The notes beneath the pieces are model-generated. The model saw only the letters and a program-made list of their open reading frames with translations, was not told the DNA's origin and searched no databases. A program made the position numbers and the translations under genes. 49,868 nucleotides of DNA from Myxacorys californica WJT36-NPBG1 (GTDB lineage Bacteria > Cyanobacteriota > Cyanobacteriia > Leptolyngbyales > Leptolyngbyaceae), in contig JAHHHO010000042.1 in assembly GCA_019359315.1 (NCBI GenBank), forward strand, positions 1 through 49,868, written 5' to 3'. Positions within the stretch are counted from its first letter, which is position 1, and every line of letters begins with the position of its first letter. Shown piece after piece: positions 19,099 to 27,464 of the stretch.

Positions 19099-21339
19099 CT
19101 ATCGCACAAGCGACGGCTCAAACTCCTGAACCTGAACTGCTATCCCAGGCGACATCGACACAATTTCCACAGCACAGGCTTTTAATTCGGGCTGTTTTGA
19201 ATCGGGACATGAGACTGGATGCGTCAGAGCATTGGCTTCGGCTTGGTCTGCCCATAGCGCGCCCCAATGCATCGGCACAAAAACGGTTCCCGGCGTGATC
19301 GCTTTTGTGACCATCACCGGAAATTTTGCCTTGCCCCGCCGAGATCGCACTTCCACCCACTCATCAGGTTTCACACCCAATTTATCTGCATCTTTCGGAT
19401 GAATTTCGATGAACGGATTGGGGTGCATTGCCCGAAGTTTTTCAACGCGTCCGGTGCGGGATTGGGTGTGCCAGTGTCCATAAAGTCTGCCTGTCGTCAG
19501 CACAAACGGATAGCGATCGTCGGGTGGTTCAGCCAACCCACGAGAATGATAAGCTCCAAAGCGGGCACGACCATCAGGCGTGTGGAACTGATGGTCGGTA
19601 TAAAGCCGGGCGGCGACGGATACCTTTTGACCCGGACGGATTTGACCCGATAATCCAGCTTTTTCGGGTGAATCCGGCTCTTCAGTCACTAGCGTGCCCC
19701 ACTGAGTTGGGCCATGCTCAAACAAATAGGTATGGCTCAGTTGGGACTGATCGCAGGGCCGTCCTTGGGTCAGCAGGGCATATTCGCGGTAGACTTCAGC
19801 CGAATAGTTGTAGGCAAACTGCTTTGAGAAGCCGAGCCGCCGACCCACTTCTGCAAAAATCATCCAGTCCGGTTTCGCTTCACCCGGAGGGGTGCGGAAC
19901 TGAGAGCAGAGCGTCACGCGCCGCTCAGAATTGGTCATGACTCCCGTTTTTTCGCTCCATTGCGCGGCAGGCAGCAAGACGTGAGCATACTCCACCATTT
20001 CGGTTGGATAGTAGCAGTCTTGATAAATCGTGAAGGGCGATCGCTTCAATGCGGCTTTCGTGCGCTCTAGATCGGGCATACTCACCGCTGGGTTGGTTGC
20101 CGCTACCCACAGCAACCCGACTTCTCCTCTCTCAAGCCCCATGATCATTTCCCACGCGTTGCGCCCCGGATTGGGAGAAATTTTGCCAGGAGGTAGCCCC
20201 CAAAACTGCTCAACGTAATCCCGGTGCTGAGCATTCGTAACCGACCGATAGCCTGGCAGTAAGTGAGCTAAGCCGCCCGCTTCTCGTCCGCCCATCGCGT
20301 TTGGCTGACCTGTCAGCGAAAACGGACCTGCGCCCGGTTTACCAATCTGCCCAGTCATCAAGTGGAGATTAATAATTGAGCGAACTTTTGCTGTGCCTTC
20401 CGAAGATTGATTCACGCCCATCGACCACATGGACAACACTCGCTGAGCCTGTGCCCAGAAGCGAGCCGCTGTAGATAAATCGGCTTCCGAAATGCCACAG
20501 CGCTCGGCGACGACAGGTGGAGGATAGTGACGAATGACCTCAACAAATTGATCAAACCCGTTGGTGTGGTCATGGATGAAGGTACGGTCGAGGTCGTGCC
20601 AGCGCCAGAGCAGGTAAGCGATGCCATTGAGTAGATCGATGTCCGTTCCGGGCTTGATCGCTAAATGTAAGTCCGCGCCTTCTGCGGTTGCCGTGCGACG
20701 GGGATCAACGACGACGATTTTAACGTTACGGTTTTTCTTGTGATGCTTGCGTAATCGGTTGTAGAGGATGGGATGGCATTCTGCTGTATTTGTGCCGATC
20801 AGAAACGCGCAGTCGGTTTCGTCTAAATCGTCATAACAGCAGGGGGGACCGTCCGACCCAAAGCTTTGAAGGTACCCCGCTACCGCAGAAGACATGCAGA
20901 GTCGAGAGTTGGCGTCAAAATTGTTAGTGCCCAAACAGCCTTTGATCAGCTTTTGGGCGATGTAGTAATCTTCGGTTTGAAATTGCCCAGATCCATACAT
21001 GCAAATGGCATCCGGCCCCTGAGTAAAGCGAACGACCTGAATGCGGCTGACGATGGTTGCGATCGCGGCTGCCCACGTCACCTGACGAAACGGCTGATCC
21101 AGCGAATCGCGCACCATGGGATAGCGCAATCGGTCTTTGTGCAGCGCCTCTGCGACCGTTGCCCCTTTTACACAGACCATACCCTGACTCGACGGGTGAG
21201 CGCGATCTCCTCTGATGTGCCAAATTGGGGTTCCGTCTTTATCTCGATTGATTGCCTTGCCAGGCTGAGCCGGAGGCAACACTTCTAAGCCGCAGCCAAC
21301 CCCACAGTATGGACATAGAGTTTTGGTTGGTTGAGCCAT
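19099..21339 (-). CDS. narB: Ferredoxin-dependent assimilatory nitrate reductase, 746 aa
   Basis: Reduces nitrate to nitrite in the cytoplasm using a bis-MGD molybdenum cofactor and one [4Fe-4S] cluster. The cluster cysteines are C9, C12, C16 and C56 (CPYCGVGC and GMVCVKG). The Mo cysteine is probably that of [11 protein letters not shown]. The C-terminal molybdopterin-dinucleotide-binding domain shows [16 protein letters not shown]. Length agrees with cyanobacterial NarB. I choose ATG 21339 ([13 protein letters not shown]); the frame reaches a TTG two codons upstream. Last gene of the nirA-nrtABCD-narB operon, after the DUF1830 gene, with 24 bp between. Confidence 0.96.
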   Translation of the reverse strand: MAQPTKTLCPYCGVGCGLEVLPPAQPGKAINRDKDGTPIWHIRGDRAHPSSQGMVCVKGATVAEALHKDRLRYPMVRDSLDQPFRQVTWAAAIATIVSRIQVVRFTQGPDAICMYGSGQFQTEDYYIAQKLIKGCLGTNNFDANSRLCMSSAVAGYLQSFGSDGPPCCYDDLDETDCAFLIGTNTAECHPILYNRLRKHHKKNRNVKIVVVDPRRTATAEGADLHLAIKPGTDIDLLNGIAYLLWRWHDLDRTFIHDHTNGFDQFVEVIRHYPPPVVAERCGISEADLSTAARFWAQAQRVLSMWSMGVNQSSEGTAKVRSIINLHLMTGQIGKPGAGPFSLTGQPNAMGGREAGGLAHLLPGYRSVTNAQHRDYVEQFWGLPPGKISPNPGRNAWEMIMGLERGEVGLLWVAATNPAVSMPDLERTKAALKRSPFTIYQDCYYPTEMVEYAHVLLPAAQWSEKTGVMTNSERRVTLCSQFRTPPGEAKPDWMIFAEVGRRLGFSKQFAYNYSAEVYREYALLTQGRPCDQSQLSHTYLFEHGPTQWGTLVTEEPDSPEKAGLSGQIRPGQKVSVAARLYTDHQFHTPDGRARFGAYHSRGLAEPPDDRYPFVLTTGRLYGHWHTQSRTGRVEKLRAMHPNPFIEIHPKDADKLGVKPDEWVEVRSRRGKAKFPVMVTKAITPGTVFVPMHWGALWADQAEANALTHPVSCPDSKQPELKACAVEIVSMSPGIAVQVQEFEPSLVR

Positions 21340-21363
21340 GATCAAGACCTCTTAAGCGTAGAT

Positions 21364-21666
21364 TTAGTCACACCCGCCTTTTGACTGAGCGTGTAGTGTC
21401 TGACAGGGAATGGTGTTGAGTAATGTCACACCATCCAGTTCGGAATAGATATAAATTTCTATCCAAGCGTCGGACAGGGCTTCAAACAAGATGCGCTGCT
21501 TTGGAAAAACAACTCGCTCTAGTTTTAGGCCTGAAGACCCCGAAGTTTTTGCAATCTGAAGCTGATTGGTGGAGTTGGTGTAGTAACAAAGAATTCGGTT
21601 GACAACTGATGAGGTGACGACCGATAAGGGGGCTGTTTCGGAAGAAGCCATTTGTACGGATTCCAT
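21364..21666 (-). CDS. DUF1830 protein inside the nitrate operon, about 100 aa
   Basis: The body RILCYYTNSTNQLQIAK, ERVVFPKQRILFEAL, and LLNTIPCQTL match DUF1830, a small cyanobacterial family of unknown function. It lies between nrtD and narB, 24 bp before narB, so it is surely co-transcribed. The start is uncertain: ATG 21666 is used, ATG 21651 is possible, and the frame is open upstream to a GTG at 21747. No ribosome-binding site distinguishes them. A link to nitrate uptake or NarB function is only inferred from position. Confidence 0.75.
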   Translation of the reverse strand: MESVQMASSETAPLSVVTSSVVNRILCYYTNSTNQLQIAKTSGSSGLKLERVVFPKQRILFEALSDAWIEIYIYSELDGVTLLNTIPCQTLHAQSKGGCD

Positions 21667-21937
21667 CGCGACGGTGGATAAGCAGAATTCAACAGGAAAT
21701 ATATCGGGTTGGCGTTCCAATAGACTGTGCGAACCCCGAAATCGCACCGAACCAGTATTGACTTGCTAAAAAACGGCAAATCTCAAATCCTGCCTGCAAG
21801 CAGCTTGATCTAACAGATCACGACAGGCTCTATTGTTGATCTAGAAGGGATGCAAAACTGTGCTTCTAGATACTTCACTTTACCTTTGAGCGGAAAACCG
21901 TTCTAAATTAACCGGAGGCGTTGCCGCCGCTTGCCCG

Positions 21938-22774
21938 TTACTCTACTTCGGTTAAGGCAAATCGACCATACAAGAAATCTAGTGCCTGATTTCGCAACGT
22001 GTAGTACTGCGGGTCTTCTATTAACTGAGTACGATTGCGGGGTCGGTCAAATGGGACATTCATGATTTCGCCAATTTTAGCCGCAGGGCCATTGGTCATC
22101 ATCACGATACGATCGGCCAGAAATAGCGCTTCGTCAATATCGTGGGTGATCATCAGCACAGTGACTTTGTGCTGTCTCCAAATGTTGAGCAGTTCTTCTT
22201 GGAGTTCCTCTTTGGTAATGGCGTCAAGAGCGCCAAATGGTTCGTCTAGCACTAAGACTTGCGGATAGATGGCGAGGGCACGTGCGATCGAAACGCGCTG
22301 TTTCATCCCGCCAGACAGTTGCCCAGGCTTTTTATTTGCCGCTTCATCCAGCCCAACCATGGTGAGATGAGTGCGGACAATCTCGGTTTTTTCTGCTTTC
22401 GATTTTTCGGGATACACCGAGTTCACAGCCAGATAAACATTCTCATACGCTGTTTTCCAGGGCAAGAGTGAGTAGTTTTGAAACACAACCATGCGATCGG
22501 GGCCAGGACGGGTGACGCGCTTACCTTGCAGACGCACTTCGCCGCTGGTCGGCTCGCGGAAGCCAGACACCATGTCGAGCAACGTCGATTTGCCACAGCC
22601 CGAGTGCCCGATGACGCAAACAAATTCGCCTTCATTCACCGTGAGGCTAATGTCATCTAGCACCACGTTGTCGCCTTTTGGTGTGGAATAGATTTTTGAG
22701 ACACCATCGATCTCAAGGAAGGAAGGGGTTTCGACCAACTGAGATTGGGAGTCGGGAGTAGAGAGGATTTGCAT
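21938..22774 (-). CDS. nrtD: Nitrate/nitrite ABC transporter ATP-binding subunit NrtD, 278 aa
   Basis: ABC ATPase with Walker A GHSGCGKST, Q-loop FQNYSLLPWK, signature LSGGMKQRVSIARA, Walker B VLVLDEPFGALD and H-loop MITHDIDEA. It pairs with NrtC to energise nitrate/nitrite import through NrtB. I choose ATG 22774 because homologues begin close to here; an open frame reaching 23056 is the out-of-frame shadow of nrtC. It lies 121 bp after nrtC; no strong Shine-Dalgarno sequence is visible. About 270 bp separate it from the DUF1830 gene. Confidence 0.95.
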   Translation of the reverse strand: MQILSTPDSQSQLVETPSFLEIDGVSKIYSTPKGDNVVLDDISLTVNEGEFVCVIGHSGCGKSTLLDMVSGFREPTSGEVRLQGKRVTRPGPDRMVVFQNYSLLPWKTAYENVYLAVNSVYPEKSKAEKTEIVRTHLTMVGLDEAANKKPGQLSGGMKQRVSIARALAIYPQVLVLDEPFGALDAITKEELQEELLNIWRQHKVTVLMITHDIDEALFLADRIVMMTNGPAAKIGEIMNVPFDRPRNRTQLIEDPQYYTLRNQALDFLYGRFALTEVE

Positions 22775-22895
22775 AGCGAAAAGGGCTGGGGTGAAGATCA
22801 ATCGAACGGAGAGTAATGCTATAGTCCACAATTCGGGAATGGGCCAATTGATAGGAGAGCGATGCATCCGAACCACTGCCAGATGCACGCTCAAG

Positions 22896-24914
22896 TTATA
22901 CCGCGATCGCGAGACTGCTCTCGCTAACGCTATCGATAATAATCTCTTCGATGCGAATGTCTCGGCAAATATCAAGGCTATTGAGATAGCCAATCGGATC
23001 GTCAGGGTTAAACACCTTGCCATCGAACAACTCAAACGACGTGCGGTTGCCTTCATTGTCCGGCAGCCCTAGTTCTCTTGCCGCTCGGCCATAGAGATCC
23101 ACTCGACGCACCCGGTCTAGCACTTCAATCCAGTTGCGCGGGAAGGCGGTGATGTTCCACCGGGCAAGCTGAGTCAAAATCCACAGTCCCTCTGCCCGTC
23201 CAGGACAGTTGGCATTGTCAATATGGAACTGATTGAAGCGCAGCAGGGTTTCGGGGGCTTCACCCATGCCGCGATCGTACGGGTCAATAAAGCCGGGACG
23301 TGCGTATTCTGCTGATGGACCCATGTACTGAGGGCGTGCCAATAAGCCGAGAATTTCTTCCCGGTTGCGGCGATCGTCGCAGTATTCACACGCTTCGAGC
23401 AGGGCTTTCACGAGGGCATTGTGAGTTTCAGGATGCTGATTTGTCCAGTCTTCTCGTACGCCTAGCACTTTTTCCGGGTGGGATGCCCAAATCTCGAGAT
23501 CGGTCGCGATCGCGTAGCCCAAGCCGTCCCGAATCGCGCGGGAGTTCCACGGCTCTCCCACACAATAGCCATCGATATTTCCGGCACTGAGGTTTGCGAC
23601 CATTTGTGGCGGCGGGACGATCGTCATGGTTAAATCGTGATCGGGATCAATGCCTGCCGATGCCAACCAATAGCGCAACATCAAGTTGTGCATCGAAGTC
23701 GGATGAACGGTTGCCATCGTGTAGACCTGATCTGGGACGCCTTTAAGTAACGATTTAAAGGCGCTTAAGGAGCGGACGCCGCGATCTAGAAGTTCTTTTT
23801 TTAGCGTGATCGCGTTGCCGTTGCGGGAGATCACGAGTGCTGTGACAACTGGCAGTTGAGGATTATCGCCATAGCCCAGCGTCATGGAGAGCGGCATTCC
23901 TGCCAGCATGTGCGCCGCGTCTAATCGCTTGGTTCTGATCCCATCGGCGATCGCGTTCCAACTCGGTTCGCGGCTGAGGGTCACTTCTTCTAACCCGTGC
24001 TTGGCAAAGAAGCCTTTTTCTTTGGCGACCACGAGGGGTGCACAGTCGGTGAGCGGTACGAATCCAATGTTGAGATTGACTTTTTCCAGGCCATGGCGCG
24101 CGATCGCCACCACTTCTTTGCGCTTGCGCTTTTTGTCCCGCTTCTGCTGATTGAGGAAATAAATCATTTCATTTCTCAATCCGTAGTAGCTCGGATGGTT
24201 CACCACTTCTAAGCGATGGCGCGGACGCGGAATCGGCACATTTAGAATTTGTCCAACGTGAGATTCGGGACCGTTAGTGAGCATCACGATTCGATCTGAA
24301 AGCAGCAAGGCTTCGTCTACATCGTGCGTTACCATCACACAAGTGACGTGGCTCTCCTCACAGATTTTCATTAACTGTTGCTGCAAGTTCCCCCGAGTCA
24401 GGGCGTCGAGTGCGCCAAACGGTTCGTCGAGCAACAAGAGCTTCGGACGAATGGCAAGGGCACGCGCGATCGCGACTCGTTGTTTCATGCCACCAGAGAG
24501 TTCGCGGGGCTTCTTGTCAGCGGCTAAGCGCAACCCCACCATATCGATATGATGCTCAATCAGGCTCTGGCGTTCGTCTTTTGGTAAATCTTTGAGGACT
24601 TTATCAACCGCAAGCGCAATGTTTTCGCGGACGGTTTTCCACGGCAGTAGCGAATAGTTTTGAAACACCATCATCCGGTCAGGCCCTGGTTCGGTTACTT
24701 GCCGCCCGTCGAGAATGATCCCGCCTTGGGTCGGTTTGTCGAGTCCTGCCAGAATATTGAGCAGCGTGGACTTACCGCAACCCGAGTGACCAATCAGCGT
24801 CACAAATTCTCCCTTCTGAACTTTGAGTTCGATATTCTTGAGGGCGATGTAGCTGCCGCCATCTTTAAGTGGAAAGGTGCGATCGATATGATCAATTTCA
24901 ACAAAGAAAGACAT
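22896..24914 (-). CDS. nrtC: Nitrate/nitrite ABC transporter ATPase with NrtA-like regulatory domain, 672 aa
   Basis: Residues 1-255 are an ABC ATPase (Walker A GHSGCGKST, signature LSGGMKQRVAIARA, Walker B LLLLDEPFGALD, H-loop MVTHDVDEA). After a basic linker (QQKRDKKRKRKE) residues 280-660 form an NrtA-like solute-binding domain beginning NIGFVPLTDCAPLVVAKEKGF. In Synechococcus this cytoplasmic domain mediates ammonium/nitrogen-dependent inhibition of uptake. Start ATG 24914. Between nrtB and nrtC lies a copy of the 36-bp repeat. Confidence 0.96.
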   Translation of the reverse strand: MSFFVEIDHIDRTFPLKDGGSYIALKNIELKVQKGEFVTLIGHSGCGKSTLLNILAGLDKPTQGGIILDGRQVTEPGPDRMMVFQNYSLLPWKTVRENIALAVDKVLKDLPKDERQSLIEHHIDMVGLRLAADKKPRELSGGMKQRVAIARALAIRPKLLLLDEPFGALDALTRGNLQQQLMKICEESHVTCVMVTHDVDEALLLSDRIVMLTNGPESHVGQILNVPIPRPRHRLEVVNHPSYYGLRNEMIYFLNQQKRDKKRKRKEVVAIARHGLEKVNLNIGFVPLTDCAPLVVAKEKGFFAKHGLEEVTLSREPSWNAIADGIRTKRLDAAHMLAGMPLSMTLGYGDNPQLPVVTALVISRNGNAITLKKELLDRGVRSLSAFKSLLKGVPDQVYTMATVHPTSMHNLMLRYWLASAGIDPDHDLTMTIVPPPQMVANLSAGNIDGYCVGEPWNSRAIRDGLGYAIATDLEIWASHPEKVLGVREDWTNQHPETHNALVKALLEACEYCDDRRNREEILGLLARPQYMGPSAEYARPGFIDPYDRGMGEAPETLLRFNQFHIDNANCPGRAEGLWILTQLARWNITAFPRNWIEVLDRVRRVDLYGRAARELGLPDNEGNRTSFELFDGKVFNPDDPIGYLNSLDICRDIRIEEIIIDSVSESSLAIAV

Positions 24915-24955
24915 GGAACTGCGGTGTGAAGGACAAGAGTAACGGGACAGAACAA

Positions 24956-24991
24956 GCCATTAGCGCAGAGCGCAACTCCAACGGAAACGCG
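24956..24991 (+). repeat. 36-bp dispersed element, copy C (between nrtB and nrtC)
   Basis: Plus-strand sequence begins GCCATTAGCGCAG and contains GCGCAACTCC and GGAAACGCG. It matches the other copies except for a few substitutions. It begins 3 bp downstream of the nrtB stop codon (24995-24997) and ends about 40 bp before the nrtC start, so here it is non-coding but within the operon mRNA. Confidence 0.85.
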
Positions 24992-24994
24992 GGA

Positions 24995-25831
24995 CTAGTG
25001 ATCAGAGCTAATGCGAGACCCAATCCATCCGACAAGCCGATCGAGTGCGAGACCCACCAAACCGACGTACAGCACGCAAATGACAATTTCGCTCATGCTA
25101 TTTTCGTTGCCCGCGTTGTAAGCATCCCAAATCTTAAACCCGATGCCGCCTTCTGCCTTCAACATTTCAGCCGCCACAATTGCCAACCACGCTAAGCCAA
25201 TTCCAATCCTTAATCCTCCAAATACGTAAGGAACGGTCGAGGGCATCAAGATGCTGAAAAAGTACTCTTTTCCAGACAGACGCAGCACTTTCGCGACGTT
25301 GTTGTAGTCCTGGGGGATTTGCTGCACGCCTACCGCAGTGTTGATCAAAATGGGCCAGATAGCAGTAATAAAAATTACAAAAATAGTGGCTGGATCGCTA
25401 CTTTGAAAAATTCCTAACGCGATCGGGAGCCATGCCAAGGGCGGAACTGTCCGCAAGACTTGAATAATCGGGTCGAGTCCGCGCCGCATAAACGAGTTCA
25501 AGCCGATGAATGCCCCGATTGAAATGCCAGCGATCGCGGCTAACGAATACCCAAAGGCGACTCGCTGCAAACTAATCAAAATCTGCAATCCCAAGCCTTT
25601 ATCGGTGCCACCATTGTCATAGAACGGATCGAGAATGAGCGTCCAGGTTTGAGCAATGACTTTGAGCGGCCCTGGCATTTTAGAATCTGGAGCAAGGCAG
25701 AGCAGTTGCCAGATTCCGAGCGCTACTGTTAAGCAAATCACGATCGGAATCAAAGACTTCGCGACGTTAGATGCTTTCTGTGAAAACGGAGAGGACTTTC
25801 TGAGCCGAGCCGATGGGCTAATGGTAGTCAT
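24995..25831 (-). CDS. nrtB: Nitrate/nitrite ABC transporter permease NrtB, 278 aa
   Basis: Inner-membrane permease with about six hydrophobic segments and the ABC coupling motif region (EYFFSILMPSTVPYVFGGLRIGIGLAWLAIVAAEML, the EAA-like loop). Matches the NrtB/SsuC family and sits between nrtA and nrtC, as in other cyanobacterial nrt operons. ATG 25831, 97 bp after nrtA. The stop TAG is immediately followed by repeat copy C. Confidence 0.95.
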   Translation of the reverse strand: MTTISPSARLRKSSPFSQKASNVAKSLIPIVICLTVALGIWQLLCLAPDSKMPGPLKVIAQTWTLILDPFYDNGGTDKGLGLQILISLQRVAFGYSLAAIAGISIGAFIGLNSFMRRGLDPIIQVLRTVPPLAWLPIALGIFQSSDPATIFVIFITAIWPILINTAVGVQQIPQDYNNVAKVLRLSGKEYFFSILMPSTVPYVFGGLRIGIGLAWLAIVAAEMLKAEGGIGFKIWDAYNAGNENSMSEIVICVLYVGLVGLALDRLVGWIGSRISSDH

Positions 25832-25928
25832 GAGAAAAATTCCTAAAGCGGTGGGTTCAAACTAGACGGAAGACAACAGAAAGCAGAGTTGAGATTGGCA
25901 GCAAGCTTAATCCGCTCGCTTGCATAAA

Positions 25929-27263
25929 TTAGGCTTTCTTGAACTTGAGGCTATCTAGATATGTTTTTGGATTGGTTGGATCAAAGGTGACCCCATCGAA
26001 GAACGTCTCGATCCCGCGCGAATCGTTTTTAGGAATCTCTGCATCTGCCACGCCGATCGCCTTCGCGGCTTCCTTCCACAAATCAGACCGATTGACTTTA
26101 TCGACCAAGGCTTTAGCGTCGGTATCACCCGGCAGATAGCCCCAGCGAATGTTTTCAGTCACAAACCAGAGATCATGGCTCTTGTAAGGGTACGACGCAT
26201 TATCGCGCCAGAATTTCATCAGGAGATCGCTTTGTTCTAGCTTGCGACCATTGCCAAAGTCAAAATTCCCCTTCATGCGCTCAACAATGTCAGAGGCAGG
26301 CGCTTTGATGTACTTATCTGCCGAGACAATTTTTGCCATCTCTTCTTTGTTTTCGTCTTTCGCGCACCACTGCTGCGCTTCTTGCACGGCCATCAAGATC
26401 GCTTTCGCCGCTTTCGGATTTTTATCGACCCAATCGGCTCGCATCGACAGGGCTTTCTCGGGGTGATTCTTCCACATTTCGCCGGTTGTAAACGCGTTGA
26501 ATCCAAGGTTTCTGGAGATTAAACGCTGATGCCACGGCTCTCCCACACAGAACGCATCCATCGTTTTCGTTTCCATGTTGGCGACCATTTGTGGCGGCGG
26601 AATCACCACAATGTCTACATCGTTGATGGGGTCGATGCCATTTGCGGCTAGCCAATAGCGCATCCATAAGTCGTGTGTGCCTCCCGGAAAGGTGACGGCG
26701 CACTTAAACTTCTGATTTGCCGCTTTGCGCTCGTCTACCTTTGCCTTCAGCTTTTCAGCTTTGGTCGTAATGTCGAGATCTCTAAAATCGTTGGAGAGGG
26801 AAATGCCCTGACCGTTGGTATTGAGCCGCGCCAAGAGGTACATCGGTACAGGAGTGCCGCCTTTGGTAATCTTGCCGGTCGTTAGCAGAAACGGCATCGG
26901 CGTCAGAATGTGTGCGCCATCAATCCCACCGTTACCGCTACCCAGTTCAAGGTTGTCGCGCGTGACGGCCCAAGACGTTTGCTTTGCAACATTCACGTCG
27001 GTCATGCCGTATTTGGCAAACATGCCTTTCTCTTTGGCGATCGCGAGCGGAGAGCAGTCGGTAAGGGCAATAAATCCCAGCGTTGCTTTAGTGGTTTCTG
27101 GAGTATCGGCTGTGCCGGAATTCACCGCTGGAAGCGCACTTGGATTCGACCCACTGCTGGACGCACTTTTGTTCAGACCTGTGCTGCAACCGTTTACCAA
27201 CAATGCGCCCGTTGCGCTTGCGCCTGCGGTAATAATGAATTTCCGTCTTGAGAAGTTAGTCAT
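25929..27263 (-). CDS. nrtA: Nitrate/nitrite-binding lipoprotein NrtA, 444 aa
   Basis: Periplasmic, membrane-anchored binding protein of the nitrate ABC transporter. The N-terminus has a Tat-type SRRKFI motif and a lipobox LVNGC (lipid-anchored Cys at about residue 26), then a Ser-rich linker and the NrtA/CmpA fold beginning TLGFIALTDCSPLAIAKEKGMFAKYG. PGGTHDLWMRYWLAANGIDP and VIPPPQMVANM are typical ligand-domain blocks. ATG 27263 with AGGA 5 bases upstream. It follows nirA by 198 bp, which contain a very strong hairpin. Confidence 0.96.
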   Translation of the reverse strand: MTNFSRRKFIITAGASATGALLVNGCSTGLNKSASSSGSNPSALPAVNSGTADTPETTKATLGFIALTDCSPLAIAKEKGMFAKYGMTDVNVAKQTSWAVTRDNLELGSGNGGIDGAHILTPMPFLLTTGKITKGGTPVPMYLLARLNTNGQGISLSNDFRDLDITTKAEKLKAKVDERKAANQKFKCAVTFPGGTHDLWMRYWLAANGIDPINDVDIVVIPPPQMVANMETKTMDAFCVGEPWHQRLISRNLGFNAFTTGEMWKNHPEKALSMRADWVDKNPKAAKAILMAVQEAQQWCAKDENKEEMAKIVSADKYIKAPASDIVERMKGNFDFGNGRKLEQSDLLMKFWRDNASYPYKSHDLWFVTENIRWGYLPGDTDAKALVDKVNRSDLWKEAAKAIGVADAEIPKNDSRGIETFFDGVTFDPTNPKTYLDSLKFKKA

Positions 27264-27264
27264 T

Positions 27265-27418
27265 TCGTCCTAATCGATTGGGTAAGAGTGAATTCTTAGA
27301 GAGACATCGGCAAGCGCACTTGCTAATTACTGAAACAATCGGATGGATTAGTTCAGAGAAACCAGTCAGATTGAACAAGTACACCTGAATGGTATTAAGT
27401 AAATGACGCGAAATTAGA
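27265..27418. other. nirA-nrtA intercistronic spacer
   Basis: AT-rich spacer with no credible gene; an open minus-strand frame across it (69 codons) begins inside the hairpin and runs into nrtA, and shows no recognisable protein features. It holds the nrtA leader and any processing or secondary promoter sites. Confidence 0.4.
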
Positions 27419-27464
27419 TGATATTTACATTGCTTAAAATATGATTTAAGCAATGTAAATATCA
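27419..27464 (-). promoter_or_regulatory. 20-bp perfect hairpin at the end of nirA
   Basis: Arms 27419-27438 and 27445-27464 are exact inverted repeats of 20 bp with a 6-nt loop; the outer end overlaps the nirA stop codon (27462-27464). The bases after the stem on the transcribed strand (CATCTAATTT) are not a U-tract, so it is not a classic terminator. Its position between nirA and nrtA suggests an mRNA stabiliser, processing site or partial attenuator that sets the NirA to NrtABCD ratio. The function is inference. Confidence 0.75.

Noticed and set aside
22775-23056. N-terminal extension of nrtD to 23056
   Set aside because: The extension is an out-of-frame reading of nrtC and has no ABC-transporter similarity; ATG 22774 matches family length.
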